Below are positions 18,079 through 26,976 of a DNA stretch of 64,000 bases, piece by piece. The notes under the pieces are model-generated. The model was not told where the DNA came from, made no database searches, and was given only the letters and a program-made list of their open reading frames with translations. The translations under genes were made by a program, and so were the position numbers. Position 1 is the stretch's first letter; each line of letters opens with the position of its first letter. Source of the stretch: Caballeronia sp. NK8 (GTDB lineage: Bacteria > Pseudomonadota > Gammaproteobacteria > Burkholderiales > Burkholderiaceae); NCBI RefSeq assembly GCF_018408855.1, contig NZ_AP024325.1, positions 1,488,001 to 1,552,000 of the forward strand, read 5' to 3'.

Positions 18079-18317
18079 ACACAACCTACTTCCTCAAACG
18101 CAAGCACCAACCGCGCGAAGGCCAGGAGCTTCAGAGTCCGCGACATGTGATTCTCTACACCGGTATCGCCGATGTAAATCTTTACTTTCGCTTCGATCGC
18201 ACAGTCATTGTAGGGAGACCCGCTGTCTACCTGGCGATCGACCCCTTCAGTCGCCTCGTACTCCGACACTCCGTCCGATTCGAGCCGAAATGTGGAATTC
18301 CTGACCGATCTCTTTGA
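18075..18317 (+). pseudogene. Relic of a second, divergent tnsB
   Basis: This 80-codon frame begins like the real tnsB (CACATCATG followed by MNTTY, versus MDTTY in tnsB). It then jumps to a piece of the integrase core: GIADVNLYFRFDRTVIVGRP followed by AVYLAIDPFSRLV and RFEP. The matching part of intact TnsB is TIADAYLLSIFDRISLVGRP, IYFAIDLFSRLI and GFEP. The first catalytic Asp context (IDAT) is missing and everything between the N-terminus and the core is deleted. The two copies are too different for a recent duplication. The frame starts inside the tnsA stop region and stops just before tnsB. Confidence 0.75.
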
Positions 18318-18355
18318 TAGCGACGCGTTCGCCGCTACCAACTCCTCCTCACATC

Positions 18356-20617
18356 ATGGATACCACCTACTCCCCACCTGCACTAGCGGTCGGAATGCTG
18401 CTGCGGGACCCTACCAGCAAAGCAGTTTATCGAGTCGTCACTCCGGAAGGAGCCGGCCAGTTCGTCGCCCTTTACGACATCGGCAAAGGGCAGAACACCT
18501 GGCCCGAGCCGATATCCGCAGATGAGATCCGTCGGCGAATGGACCCGAGCGGACCGTCGGAGGACCGGCTTACCGTAGAAGCCGCTGACCCCTGGTCGTT
18601 GGAAAACCGGCCGCCACGGTCAGGATATGATCAAAGTCGGTTGGACAGCGATTGGCATCTCATCGAAGCCCTCCTTACGAGGCCGACTGCGTTCCGTCTC
18701 ATGCTCCCCAAGTACCGAAACGGCATACTGAACGAGCACGCTCGACTGAACCACACAACGCGGCAAAAACTTACTCGTCTGCTTAGGCGGTATTGGCAGC
18801 GCGGTCTGACCCGTTCGGCACTCATGGACGATAGAAATCTGTGCGGGGGCAAAGACAAAGTCAAGATCTTCAAGAATGCAAAAAGCGGAAGGCGTCCACG
18901 AAACAACTATCCTGGCCTGCCTCTTAACGAGATCGCACGTCAGATATTTAATCAGGCTGCTGATTGGCTCTTACAGGACTGGAAGCATAGGACTTACCGA
19001 GAAGCGTTAGAAGAATACGCTGCGAAGTTCTGTGTCGGAAGAACGGCTCTGGATGCGCGAGGTCGAAAAATCGCTATCCAAGCCACCGATCGAAGATTCC
19101 AGCCGACCGCGCGACAACTGCAGCATCTCGTGCTGCGGTGGCGCCCCCACGCCGTTGTCAAACGCTCCAAGCTCGGAAAGCGAAAGTTCGAACTGATCGG
19201 GCGCGCCTTCAATGGCCGGGCGGACCAACATGTGACCTGCCCTGGTTACGCAGTTATCGACGCCACAATAGCCGATGCTTACCTTCTTTCCATCTTCGAC
19301 CGGATTTCCCTCGTCGGGCGGCCGACCATTTATTTCGCCATCGACCTGTTCAGTCGCCTCATTGTAGGGATCTACGTCGGATTCGAGCCTCCTTCGTGGG
19401 TCGCCGCCATGATGTTACTGACCAATGTCGTAACACCGAAGGTAGCCTATTGCGCGCAATTCGGAATAACAATCTCCGAGGATCAGTGGCCGTGTCATCA
19501 CATGCCGACAACACTGTTCGGTGACAAAGGCGAAATGATGAAGGTACGCGCAGGGCAACTTCTCAGCAGTGAGTTTGGCATCCACATCGAAAACGCGCCG
19601 TCGGGCAGGCCAGACGCCAAATCGATCGTGGAACTGCGTTTTAACACCATCCAGCGTCCATGGGGAGCCTTCATGCCGGGCTACGTCGACAGGGACTACG
19701 ATGAACGTGGTTCTCGCGACCCTCGTCAAGATGCCGCACTGACCTTGTACGAATTCACCCAGATCATTATCTTGGCCGTCCTGCGGCATAACGCAGCACC
19801 GATTTCGGACTTTCCACCCATTCCCGATTTGGTTGCTGAGGGCGGAGCGCCCACTCCTCTCGAACTCTGGGACTACGGGATTTCCTCAACAGGCGGGCTC
19901 CTTAGAAATGACTCTGTCGAAACTGTTCGACGGTACGTGCTTCCACGCGAAAGAGCGACTGTAACTCATAAAGGGATCGAGTTTGGCAAGTATTACTACC
20001 TTTGCCCAGCGGCAAGAGACGGCGACTGGCTCATCAAGGGACGCGACGCTCGATGGACCGTGGAGATCGCATTTGATCCAAGCAACCTTGATTGTATCTA
20101 CCTGTGCGAAGACGGCCGGTTCGAAAAGTGCACAAAAGCCGGGACCAACTCAAAGTACGTTGATCGTGAAGGGGTTTCAATGGCGGAACGTAATGTTCTC
20201 GAGGACCGGCAGAAGGCAAATCTTGAACGCGCGAAGGACGATGACTTTGCATTTAGGGTGAGCGCAAAGGAGATTGACAACAAAATTGTTAAGGAAGCGG
20301 CCAAGAAGACGAAGGAATCGTTGAAAGAAGCGGGTCTTCGCAAGCCTCAAGTCTACGATTTACGCAAAACACGCGAACGCGAGCGCGCCGCGGAGCGTGA
20401 GCATCTGACGGATGTCGAAGCCGATTTTATCGCATCTGTCGCCGACGAACGTAAGTCACGCTCGGACCTTCACTTCAACCAAATTTCGAAGCAGCGCGGC
20501 GCTGCAAGACGCCGCATAACTTCCTCAATGCGCGCTCATCAACAAGCCGCAGTAGAAACTGTGCGCATGAGCAGGAAGAGCAAGACCTTAGACATTCTCA
20601 AGCAAATTAGGAGGTAA
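18356..20617 (+). CDS. tnsB: TnsB-like DDE transposase
   Basis: This 753-residue protein is the DDE-type transposase that binds the transposon ends and performs 3' cleavage and strand transfer. It has an N-terminal DNA-binding region with basic helices (TRQKLTRLLRRYWQRGLTRS), the integrase core and a Mu-type C-terminal barrel. The triad is complete: Asp302 (IDATIAD), Asp390 (LFGDKGEM) and Glu426 (SIVELRFN), with 88 and 36 residue spacings as in E. coli TnsB. The charged, Lys/Arg-rich tail (from about residue 620) is where TnsB proteins contact TnsC. A TTG start at 18314 is also possible. tnsC follows two bases after the stop. Confidence 0.93.
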   Translation: MDTTYSPPALAVGMLLRDPTSKAVYRVVTPEGAGQFVALYDIGKGQNTWPEPISADEIRRRMDPSGPSEDRLTVEAADPWSLENRPPRSGYDQSRLDSDWHLIEALLTRPTAFRLMLPKYRNGILNEHARLNHTTRQKLTRLLRRYWQRGLTRSALMDDRNLCGGKDKVKIFKNAKSGRRPRNNYPGLPLNEIARQIFNQAADWLLQDWKHRTYREALEEYAAKFCVGRTALDARGRKIAIQATDRRFQPTARQLQHLVLRWRPHAVVKRSKLGKRKFELIGRAFNGRADQHVTCPGYAVIDATIADAYLLSIFDRISLVGRPTIYFAIDLFSRLIVGIYVGFEPPSWVAAMMLLTNVVTPKVAYCAQFGITISEDQWPCHHMPTTLFGDKGEMMKVRAGQLLSSEFGIHIENAPSGRPDAKSIVELRFNTIQRPWGAFMPGYVDRDYDERGSRDPRQDAALTLYEFTQIIILAVLRHNAAPISDFPPIPDLVAEGGAPTPLELWDYGISSTGGLLRNDSVETVRRYVLPRERATVTHKGIEFGKYYYLCPAARDGDWLIKGRDARWTVEIAFDPSNLDCIYLCEDGRFEKCTKAGTNSKYVDREGVSMAERNVLEDRQKANLERAKDDDFAFRVSAKEIDNKIVKEAAKKTKESLKEAGLRKPQVYDLRKTRERERAAEREHLTDVEADFIASVADERKSRSDLHFNQISKQRGAARRRITSSMRAHQQAAVETVRMSRKSKTLDILKQIRR

Positions 20618-20619
20618 TC

Positions 20620-22251
20620 ATGGACTTCCATCCAAATCTCGACACCGAAGAGCAAGCTCAGGAAGACGCTTCGACGTCTGACCTGAAGTTCGTCGACGCC
20701 ATTTACGTGCCCCGCGATGAGGATCTTGGAGTCGACAATCCGCTGATTCGATCTCTTCCCATCTACATCAACTCCGAATCAGTTCTGGAGGCATTCTCAA
20801 ACGCACCACAGTTCTGTCTAACCGACCGGCAACTGCCAGCTAGCTCCCGGATTCAGAGAGTCGCCTCACTCGGAACCTACTTTGATTCGCTGACATGCCA
20901 TCCCACTCTTATCGACTCAATCTTTCGGCTAATCATCGAGGGATATATGTGGCGCAATCCCTGGGACCACTCGCAGGAGGTCATCCGGTCGCGCTATGCC
21001 GCGTCGATGGGTAAAAAAACGATGACCCCTGTGCTCCCGTTCCGACCGGCGCACTCGGCCGTCATGGCCCTGACCGGCGTATCCGGGGTCGGAAAATCGA
21101 CATCCGTATATCGCACGCTTTCTTTCGTGCCGCCCGTGATTCGTCATGAAAGGCTCGCGGGCAGCAACCTTCAGGTCGTGTGGCTCAAAGTAGATTGTCC
21201 GCCGGACGGAAGCATCAAGCAACTTTTTCGGTGGATTTTGATTGAATACGACCGCCTGCTCGGCACCCACTATGAGCAAGAAGTTGGCAAGGCGGCTCGA
21301 CTGGACCAGCTGATGAACAAGGCCGCTGCTGTCGCACGATACCATCACACCGGTCTGATCGTCGTAGATGAAATCCAGTTTGCGGCTAGGGGAGCGGCAA
21401 GGCGAGGTGATCCCTTCATGGATTTCTTCGTAACGTTCACCAATATTGCGCAGATCCCGATGTTGGTCACCGGCACTCCACAGGCTCGACCCTTGATGGA
21501 AAAGTCTTTCCGCCTGGCACGCCGAGCCTGTGATCGTGGGTCGATGACCTTCACAAACATGGCATTCGATGACGAATGGCATTTCTTCCTTCGCGGGCTC
21601 TTCAAGTTCCAGTGGACATCCAAAGTGCAGCGCTTCAACAGCGACTTCAGCGAGGAGTTCTACGATCTGACGCAGGGCATACATGCTCTCGTGATGCGAC
21701 TTTTCCAGTTCACGCAGATTGTCGCTATCCAAGATCAGAGCGAGAAGATCTCTAAGCCGCTCCTGCGCTATGTCTCTAAAGAATGGCTCGGTCCCGTCCA
21801 ACCGATGCTTTCTGCGTTGAAAAGCAAGAAGAAGAATCGCATCGAGATTTATAACGATCTCCTTGTGGACACGCTAGCCGGGCTTGAAGACGCCGTAAAC
21901 AAGGAAGCGGAAGATGCGAAGATCGCCGAGGCGAGAGAGCAGCGTCAGCGAAATCAGGCGAAGTTGGCATCAGTGTCCGATCTCGTGGCTATGGGTGTCC
22001 GTGAGGCCAAGGCGCTCGTCGCAGTACTCGAGGTCCTAAAAGTTGCGCCTACTCTCACTGGAACGGAGCTCACTCAGGCAGCGTGCGAAAAAGCTGGCGT
22101 GACCTTCGACGCTAATCTCAGCTCAAGTCAAGATGACCTTCCATCTCTCCAAGACATCGTCGGAGATACCAAGGATGCCGACGAAGCGGTGGAGAAGTTA
22201 CGACTGGCTGGCTACGTTATCGGGACCCGAGCGCACGCTGAGACCGCGTGA
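20620..22251 (+). CDS. tnsC: TnsC-like AAA+ transposition regulator
   Basis: This 543-residue protein is the AAA+ ATPase that links target selectors to the TnsA/TnsB transposase. Walker A is GVSGVGKST (residues 153-161) and Walker B is LIVVDEIQFA (246-255). TFTNIAQIPMLVTGTPQARP is the sensor-1 region. The N-terminal 130 residues correspond to the TnsB/TnsD contact region, and the C-terminal 150 residues to the TnsA-interacting tail. A GGAGG ribosome site sits just before the ATG. It belongs to the tnsABC operon and is followed by two tnsD-type genes. Confidence 0.93.
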   Translation: MDFHPNLDTEEQAQEDASTSDLKFVDAIYVPRDEDLGVDNPLIRSLPIYINSESVLEAFSNAPQFCLTDRQLPASSRIQRVASLGTYFDSLTCHPTLIDSIFRLIIEGYMWRNPWDHSQEVIRSRYAASMGKKTMTPVLPFRPAHSAVMALTGVSGVGKSTSVYRTLSFVPPVIRHERLAGSNLQVVWLKVDCPPDGSIKQLFRWILIEYDRLLGTHYEQEVGKAARLDQLMNKAAAVARYHHTGLIVVDEIQFAARGAARRGDPFMDFFVTFTNIAQIPMLVTGTPQARPLMEKSFRLARRACDRGSMTFTNMAFDDEWHFFLRGLFKFQWTSKVQRFNSDFSEEFYDLTQGIHALVMRLFQFTQIVAIQDQSEKISKPLLRYVSKEWLGPVQPMLSALKSKKKNRIEIYNDLLVDTLAGLEDAVNKEAEDAKIAEAREQRQRNQAKLASVSDLVAMGVREAKALVAVLEVLKVAPTLTGTELTQAACEKAGVTFDANLSSSQDDLPSLQDIVGDTKDADEAVEKLRLAGYVIGTRAHAETA

Positions 22252-22416
22252 AGCCAGGATTTTGTCTGTCGTCGAACCGGGCGCGTGGGAGAAGGGCCAC
22301 CCACCGCTCCTTTCGCGACAATGGTGCAAAGGCTTCGTCGGTCATGCTCGTTGGACGTTAACGCATCGATCGAAGGCAACGCGTGCCTTTTATAACCATG
22401 GTGCGGGAGGTGAACC

Positions 22417-24219
22417 GTGTCAATCGCCCTGCCTTTACCCTATGACGAAGAACTGCTCTTCGGCGTCCTTGCACGCTACCTGGAAGCGGCGGATATTCCC
22501 GCTCCGACATTTGTAATAGACACGTTGTTCGGGCGACTGGCGCATCCAAAAAAGGAGTTGATTTGCAGCTTGGCCGAGTTTTCTAGGCAGACCCATGTCG
22601 CCTGGGGGCTTCGACCTCTCGAAATCGCGCACCGACACACGGTGGTTCCGTACTACGCAAGCTACACCACAGCGGCACGTCGCACCGCCGCCTACGCCGG
22701 CATTTCAGGACAAGAAGGTACATCACCGGCCGTCACCTTGCGTGTGAACCACTCAAACGTCGCGCGCGTTGATCACCTTCGATGCTGCATGCGCTGTGCG
22801 ATGTCCGACGTTCTCGAAGGACGACGTCCGTACTGGAGGCGAGCACACCAGTTGCCCGGTGTGTTCACCTGCCCAAAACACGGCACGATTTTGTGCGTCG
22901 CCGAAGCTGAAAACGGCGGCGGACCGGTGAAATGGCGCCCCGTCGTCGACGACACCATTGACTGGAGGGACAACGTGCATGTACGTGCCGTGCAGACAAC
23001 ATCCATTGAAACACTTGCAGCGCGCGACTCGGCCTGCTCGTCCCCTGCTTTTGAGACAAACTGGTTGGCCGTCGCTCACCAGAGGGGTTTCGTTAAATCC
23101 AGCGGCTACATTGATACTGGCGCTCTGTTGTCGAAAATGAACGATCTCTACGGAAACGCCTATCTGGGAGCTACACGCTTGAATATCGCTTGGAAGCAGA
23201 GCGCGTCGTGGGTTGTGCGACTGTTGAAAAGCCCGCACACGTTATTCCATCCGTTGCAGTACATCCTGATGGCGAATCTACTTCAGCAATGTGAGGGACC
23301 TAACCCAAGGACAGAGGTCACTCCGAAGCTTCGCACAAATCAGCCCATCGTCTGCCCGAATAGCTACGCGGCACACGAACGCCAGCATGTCGTTGATGAA
23401 GTCAGGGTGACCGAAACCACTGACCGCCAGCAGGTCGCTCATGGTCGTTGTAGTTGCGGCGTCCGTTTTACTTTTTTGAGATGTGAACCGGACGGGAAGA
23501 CTCCATGCGACCTGCAGATAACGAAATACGGTCATGATTGGGCAAACGCGGTACGCGCAATGCATGGCCAAGGACACTCGTACCCAGCGATCGAACGCAG
23601 CATGGGTCTTCCGCCAAGGGCAGCGCTGCGAATGTCGAAGCGGCCAGGGGACCGGAAGCAATCGAAACCGACGCCTGCCCAATTGCTTCAGTGCCGGCGC
23701 GAATGGAGACAAACGCTGCGCAAGGTGGCCCCAGGGGGTCATCTCCTCGCCGCTCAACGTAACAAGCTTCTCTACAACCGCCTACGAGAATTCGATCGCG
23801 ATTGGCTTACAAGGTCCGCGCAACGTCGATGCCAGCCACGGCGAAAGGCTAGCGAAATGGAATGGAAGCGCCGAGACCGCGAGTGGCGCACTCGGCTGGA
23901 GACAGCTGCGGCAAAGCTCCGGGGATTGGACTCACCGGCGGTACGTGTGAGCAAGGCCGCGATGGCCGCTGAGGCCGGCGTATGGGTGCTGGGCGCAAGC
24001 GTCCGGGACAAGCTCCCGTTGTGCCATGCCGCCTTACGGGACCTTGCGGAGTCAGCGGAGCAATTTCAGATACGCCGGCTCGAAGTCGCGCGGATGAGAC
24101 TCTCCGCATGCAGCCAAGAAGTTACACGGTGGAAGCTTCTCAAGCTTGCAGGCATTTCCAGAGCATTGAACCCGATCGTGGAAGCAGCCCTGGCGAAGCT
24201 CGTACCTTGTCACGAGTGA
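22417..24219 (+). CDS. TnsD/TniQ-type target selector 1
   Basis: This 600-residue protein opens with the TniQ signature (ALPLPYDEELLFGVLARYLE). It carries a zinc-finger of the TnsD type with Cys124-x-x-Cys127 and Cys152-x-x-His155 (CCMRCAMSD, TCPKHG), joined by YWRRAHQLPGVF, the family's core motif. The C-terminal half is basic and helical and should read the attachment site. It starts at a GTG with GGAGGTG upstream. TnsD proteins recruit TnsC to a fixed chromosomal site. A second, different selector follows, so this element may use two sites. The target gene of either cannot be told from the sequence. Confidence 0.9.
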   Translation: MSIALPLPYDEELLFGVLARYLEAADIPAPTFVIDTLFGRLAHPKKELICSLAEFSRQTHVAWGLRPLEIAHRHTVVPYYASYTTAARRTAAYAGISGQEGTSPAVTLRVNHSNVARVDHLRCCMRCAMSDVLEGRRPYWRRAHQLPGVFTCPKHGTILCVAEAENGGGPVKWRPVVDDTIDWRDNVHVRAVQTTSIETLAARDSACSSPAFETNWLAVAHQRGFVKSSGYIDTGALLSKMNDLYGNAYLGATRLNIAWKQSASWVVRLLKSPHTLFHPLQYILMANLLQQCEGPNPRTEVTPKLRTNQPIVCPNSYAAHERQHVVDEVRVTETTDRQQVAHGRCSCGVRFTFLRCEPDGKTPCDLQITKYGHDWANAVRAMHGQGHSYPAIERSMGLPPRAALRMSKRPGDRKQSKPTPAQLLQCRREWRQTLRKVAPGGHLLAAQRNKLLYNRLREFDRDWLTRSAQRRCQPRRKASEMEWKRRDREWRTRLETAAAKLRGLDSPAVRVSKAAMAAEAGVWVLGASVRDKLPLCHAALRDLAESAEQFQIRRLEVARMRLSACSQEVTRWKLLKLAGISRALNPIVEAALAKLVPCHE

Positions 24220-24321
24220 CTTGTCACGCATAAGTGGATTGCAGGATGAGCGTTACTGCATTGTGCTCGCCGCCAAACATGGACTTCAAAAGGACATCGC
24301 CGTACGTTAAGGAGTAGCATC

Positions 24322-26295
24322 ATGACTGTTGCTCTACCGGTACCTTACGATGATGAACTCCTATTCAGCGCTATCGCTCGGTACTTCGCTTCTGTAGCGG
24401 TTCTCAACAATTACTCGAATTGCTATCCGGTGATGCAGGGCCTGTTCGAAAGGTCATCCGCACCAAAGGCGGATCTGCTTTTCAATCTATCGAGGGTGGC
24501 GTCTGAAACGAGCGCGGCGTGGAGACTGTCGGCGAAAGAAATTGCCTATCATCACACACTTCTGCCCTACTTCCTTAGCTATCTACCTTCCGAAAAACAA
24601 GAAGCTGTACTCAATGCGGCGTTCGGGACAGGAATTCCCACGTCTTATGCGCTCCTAGGTCATTTCAACTCGGCCGTGAAGCGGGTCTCCCTGCTGCGTG
24701 TCTGCCCCGCTTGCATCCAAGAGGACCGCCAACGGTGCGGTGAAGGCTACTGGCGACGTGCGCATCAACTGCCAGGGGTCTTCGCATGCGTTAAGCACAA
24801 TCTACCGCTCAGAGTTACTCCGGTGAACGTTGACTGTGATGGTGGCAAAGTCATTTGGACGACGGCTGAACACGCATTTAAAGAGTCCGCCCCTGCTGTG
24901 AGCGACCTAGGCAAAGATTGGCTGAAAGACGATACTCTGATGAAGGTAATGAAGGCCTCCGTAAAGTTGCTTTACGAGCCACCAGGAAACTATGGCAAGA
25001 CTAGCTACGAGAATTACCTTGCCCGTGCCGAGCAGGCCGGCTTCGTCAACATTCGCGGGTGGTTGAAGACAGAGGCGTTCTCCGCTTCGGCAACCGGCTG
25101 GTTCAATGCCGGGTATCTTAAGAAGGTGGGACTGAGCACAGGTAAATGGGCGGTCCGCATGCTGACGTGCGAGGCTAAGAAGCAAGTCTTTCAGCCACTT
25201 GAGCATGTTCTGTTAGAGCACTTTTTTGACGGTATCGAATCATCGAATCAGGCCCTGGCCCATCGATTAAGACCACCGCCTAGTGAAGACGTCGCGGTCT
25301 GTCCGAACCGGCTCGCTGCCCATCGACGCGGCCATCGGATGGACCATGTCGCTATAAAGTACAACGCTGACGGCTCGTTCGTCGGAACTGGACGATGCGC
25401 TTGTGGTGTTAGCATCCGCTTCTCGCGGTTCAAACGTGGAACCCGTGAGCCGGTGATTGATCGCTTTTACAGCTTGGGGGAGCATCCGCGGAACGCAATC
25501 ATCAAATTGCGCGATGAAGGAGCGTCGCTCGGCAGCATCTCGGACCGGTTGGATGTTCCCAAAGCAAAGATTCAACATGTCATCTACACAAACACAGCGA
25601 AAGCCAAACGCTTGAGGTCGTACGCCGGAATAAGCCCACGCTACATTCGAAGCTTGCGAAAGGAATGGATGGATATTCTCAACTCAGTGGACGGCGCGCA
25701 GGCCGGGCTCGCGAGGCAGCAAAGCCCCCAAATTTACGAGATCCTGCGGAGGCACGATGCGAGATGGCTCATTGACGTAACGGAGAGCAACACGTTGGAC
25801 CGCAACGACGATCGATGGCGCGAGCGCGACGAACTATCCGTTTCAGCACTGATTGAAGCTAAGGAGCGTCTTCTCTCCGCGAAGCCCCCGATACGCGCAA
25901 CTCGAAATGCTATGACACGGGAAGTCGGAGTGTGTTGGTATTTATTTAACGCAGGGCGAATGCCACGCGGAGCGGCTGCCCTCGAACAGCTTGAGGAATC
26001 TTGGGAGGAGTTTCGGATACGTCGCCTGTGGATCGCAGCACAAAATATCGTTCAGCGCGGTCTGCCGCGGACCCGTGCGAAGGTTTTGCATCTAGCGTCA
26101 GTACGGTTGAAAGACGTTACTCCGGCGATCGAAAGTGTAGTGGATCAAATCATTGGCGGGTTCGCTGGAGACGCGGGCCCAAGCGAGGCTCCATCCTCTT
26201 GCGTTTTGCCGACTGCCTCGAATACCTGTCCGGCAACCCAGGGGGCAGCATCGGACTATAGATTGCCGCGACTGCGGAAACATAGAACAGCGTAG
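24322..26295 (+). CDS. TnsD/TniQ-type target selector 2
   Basis: This 657-residue protein is homologous to the preceding one: ALPVPYDDELLFSAIARYF at the start, zinc ligands Cys128-x-x-Cys131 and Cys156-x-x-His159, and the shared YWRRAHQLPGVF. The C-terminal halves match less well, as expected if the two read different DNA. It has its own AAGGAG ribosome site, 100 bp after the first selector. Two selectors in one element resemble Tn7-like elements that pair a home-site selector with a second pathway, such as the type I-B CAST elements, but no CRISPR array or cas gene is seen here. The last 30 residues are low in similarity to anything in the first selector. Confidence 0.9.
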   Translation: MTVALPVPYDDELLFSAIARYFASVAVLNNYSNCYPVMQGLFERSSAPKADLLFNLSRVASETSAAWRLSAKEIAYHHTLLPYFLSYLPSEKQEAVLNAAFGTGIPTSYALLGHFNSAVKRVSLLRVCPACIQEDRQRCGEGYWRRAHQLPGVFACVKHNLPLRVTPVNVDCDGGKVIWTTAEHAFKESAPAVSDLGKDWLKDDTLMKVMKASVKLLYEPPGNYGKTSYENYLARAEQAGFVNIRGWLKTEAFSASATGWFNAGYLKKVGLSTGKWAVRMLTCEAKKQVFQPLEHVLLEHFFDGIESSNQALAHRLRPPPSEDVAVCPNRLAAHRRGHRMDHVAIKYNADGSFVGTGRCACGVSIRFSRFKRGTREPVIDRFYSLGEHPRNAIIKLRDEGASLGSISDRLDVPKAKIQHVIYTNTAKAKRLRSYAGISPRYIRSLRKEWMDILNSVDGAQAGLARQQSPQIYEILRRHDARWLIDVTESNTLDRNDDRWRERDELSVSALIEAKERLLSAKPPIRATRNAMTREVGVCWYLFNAGRMPRGAAALEQLEESWEEFRIRRLWIAAQNIVQRGLPRTRAKVLHLASVRLKDVTPAIESVVDQIIGGFAGDAGPSEAPSSCVLPTASNTCPATQGAASDYRLPRLRKHRTA

Positions 26296-26317
26296 ACGGC
26301 ACTGGCGGCAAGAACCC

Positions 26318-26830
26318 TTAAGTTCCAAAGGTGCTCGGGCTTGACGTCCTCCCGGCCCTAAAGGACCGGGATTCCTTTAGCAAGACGGCCACGTCCGGCC
26401 GCGAGATTGGTTGATGCGAGGCCGTCCTGCAATCCCGCGCCGCCGGCGCGCCATGCCTTCCCAGTAGCGAGGATGTTCCGGGCGCGTTGACGTCTCGCTC
26501 GTGATTCGAGCCGCAGGCTTCGCATCGCCATTCTCTTATCCCAAGACCTGCGATACCTTTCGGCCCCGTGCGGCTGCTGCAGCACGAACAGGTCTGGGTA
26601 GAAAACGCTTCATTGACTTCCTCGAACCACACGCTGGCGTCAGCGCACTTGTACTGCAGCATGGTTCGGAACGCGCGCCGGCTCCAGGTCGCGATGAAAA
26701 CGATGAGCCTCGACCTTGGATCCGTCGCTTGCTGTCAGGAAATCTTTTAAGCCCAGGTCAATGCCGATGGCCGTCGTCCCCCCGGGAGGCCGCCGGTCGC
26801 TTCGGGCGACGGTGCCGTGCGCCGATTGCC
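26318..26830 (-). pseudogene. Broken tnpB (RuvC pieces with internal deletion)
   Basis: The minus strand holds fragments of a TnpB RNA-guided nuclease. AIGIDLGLKDFLTASDGSKV, near 26720-26780, is the RuvC-I segment with its Asp. After HRFHRDLEPA the frame breaks and jumps to YKCADASVWFEEVNEAFSTQ, the zinc-ribbon CSCCSSRTGPKG and CEACGSNHERDVNA, near 26480-26660. The middle of the protein is deleted and the end runs into an unrelated frame. At 26354-26373 a CCCGG..CCGGG hairpin has the form of the element's right end, where the omega RNA would end. No intact tnpB or tnpA is present. It was probably an insertion in the transposon cargo that later decayed. Confidence 0.85.
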
Positions 26831-26976
26831 TGCTGAGGCCGGCGCGCTATCACCAGCTCTTAGCCGGCTTTTTTCTAGTGCTATCATGCGCAAAGAACAA
26901 GAAATAGGCCAAATTTCCCCACGACGGCGCGATCTCGGACGCGCGGCGTCACGGGAACTCGAGGAGAATAAAAATA

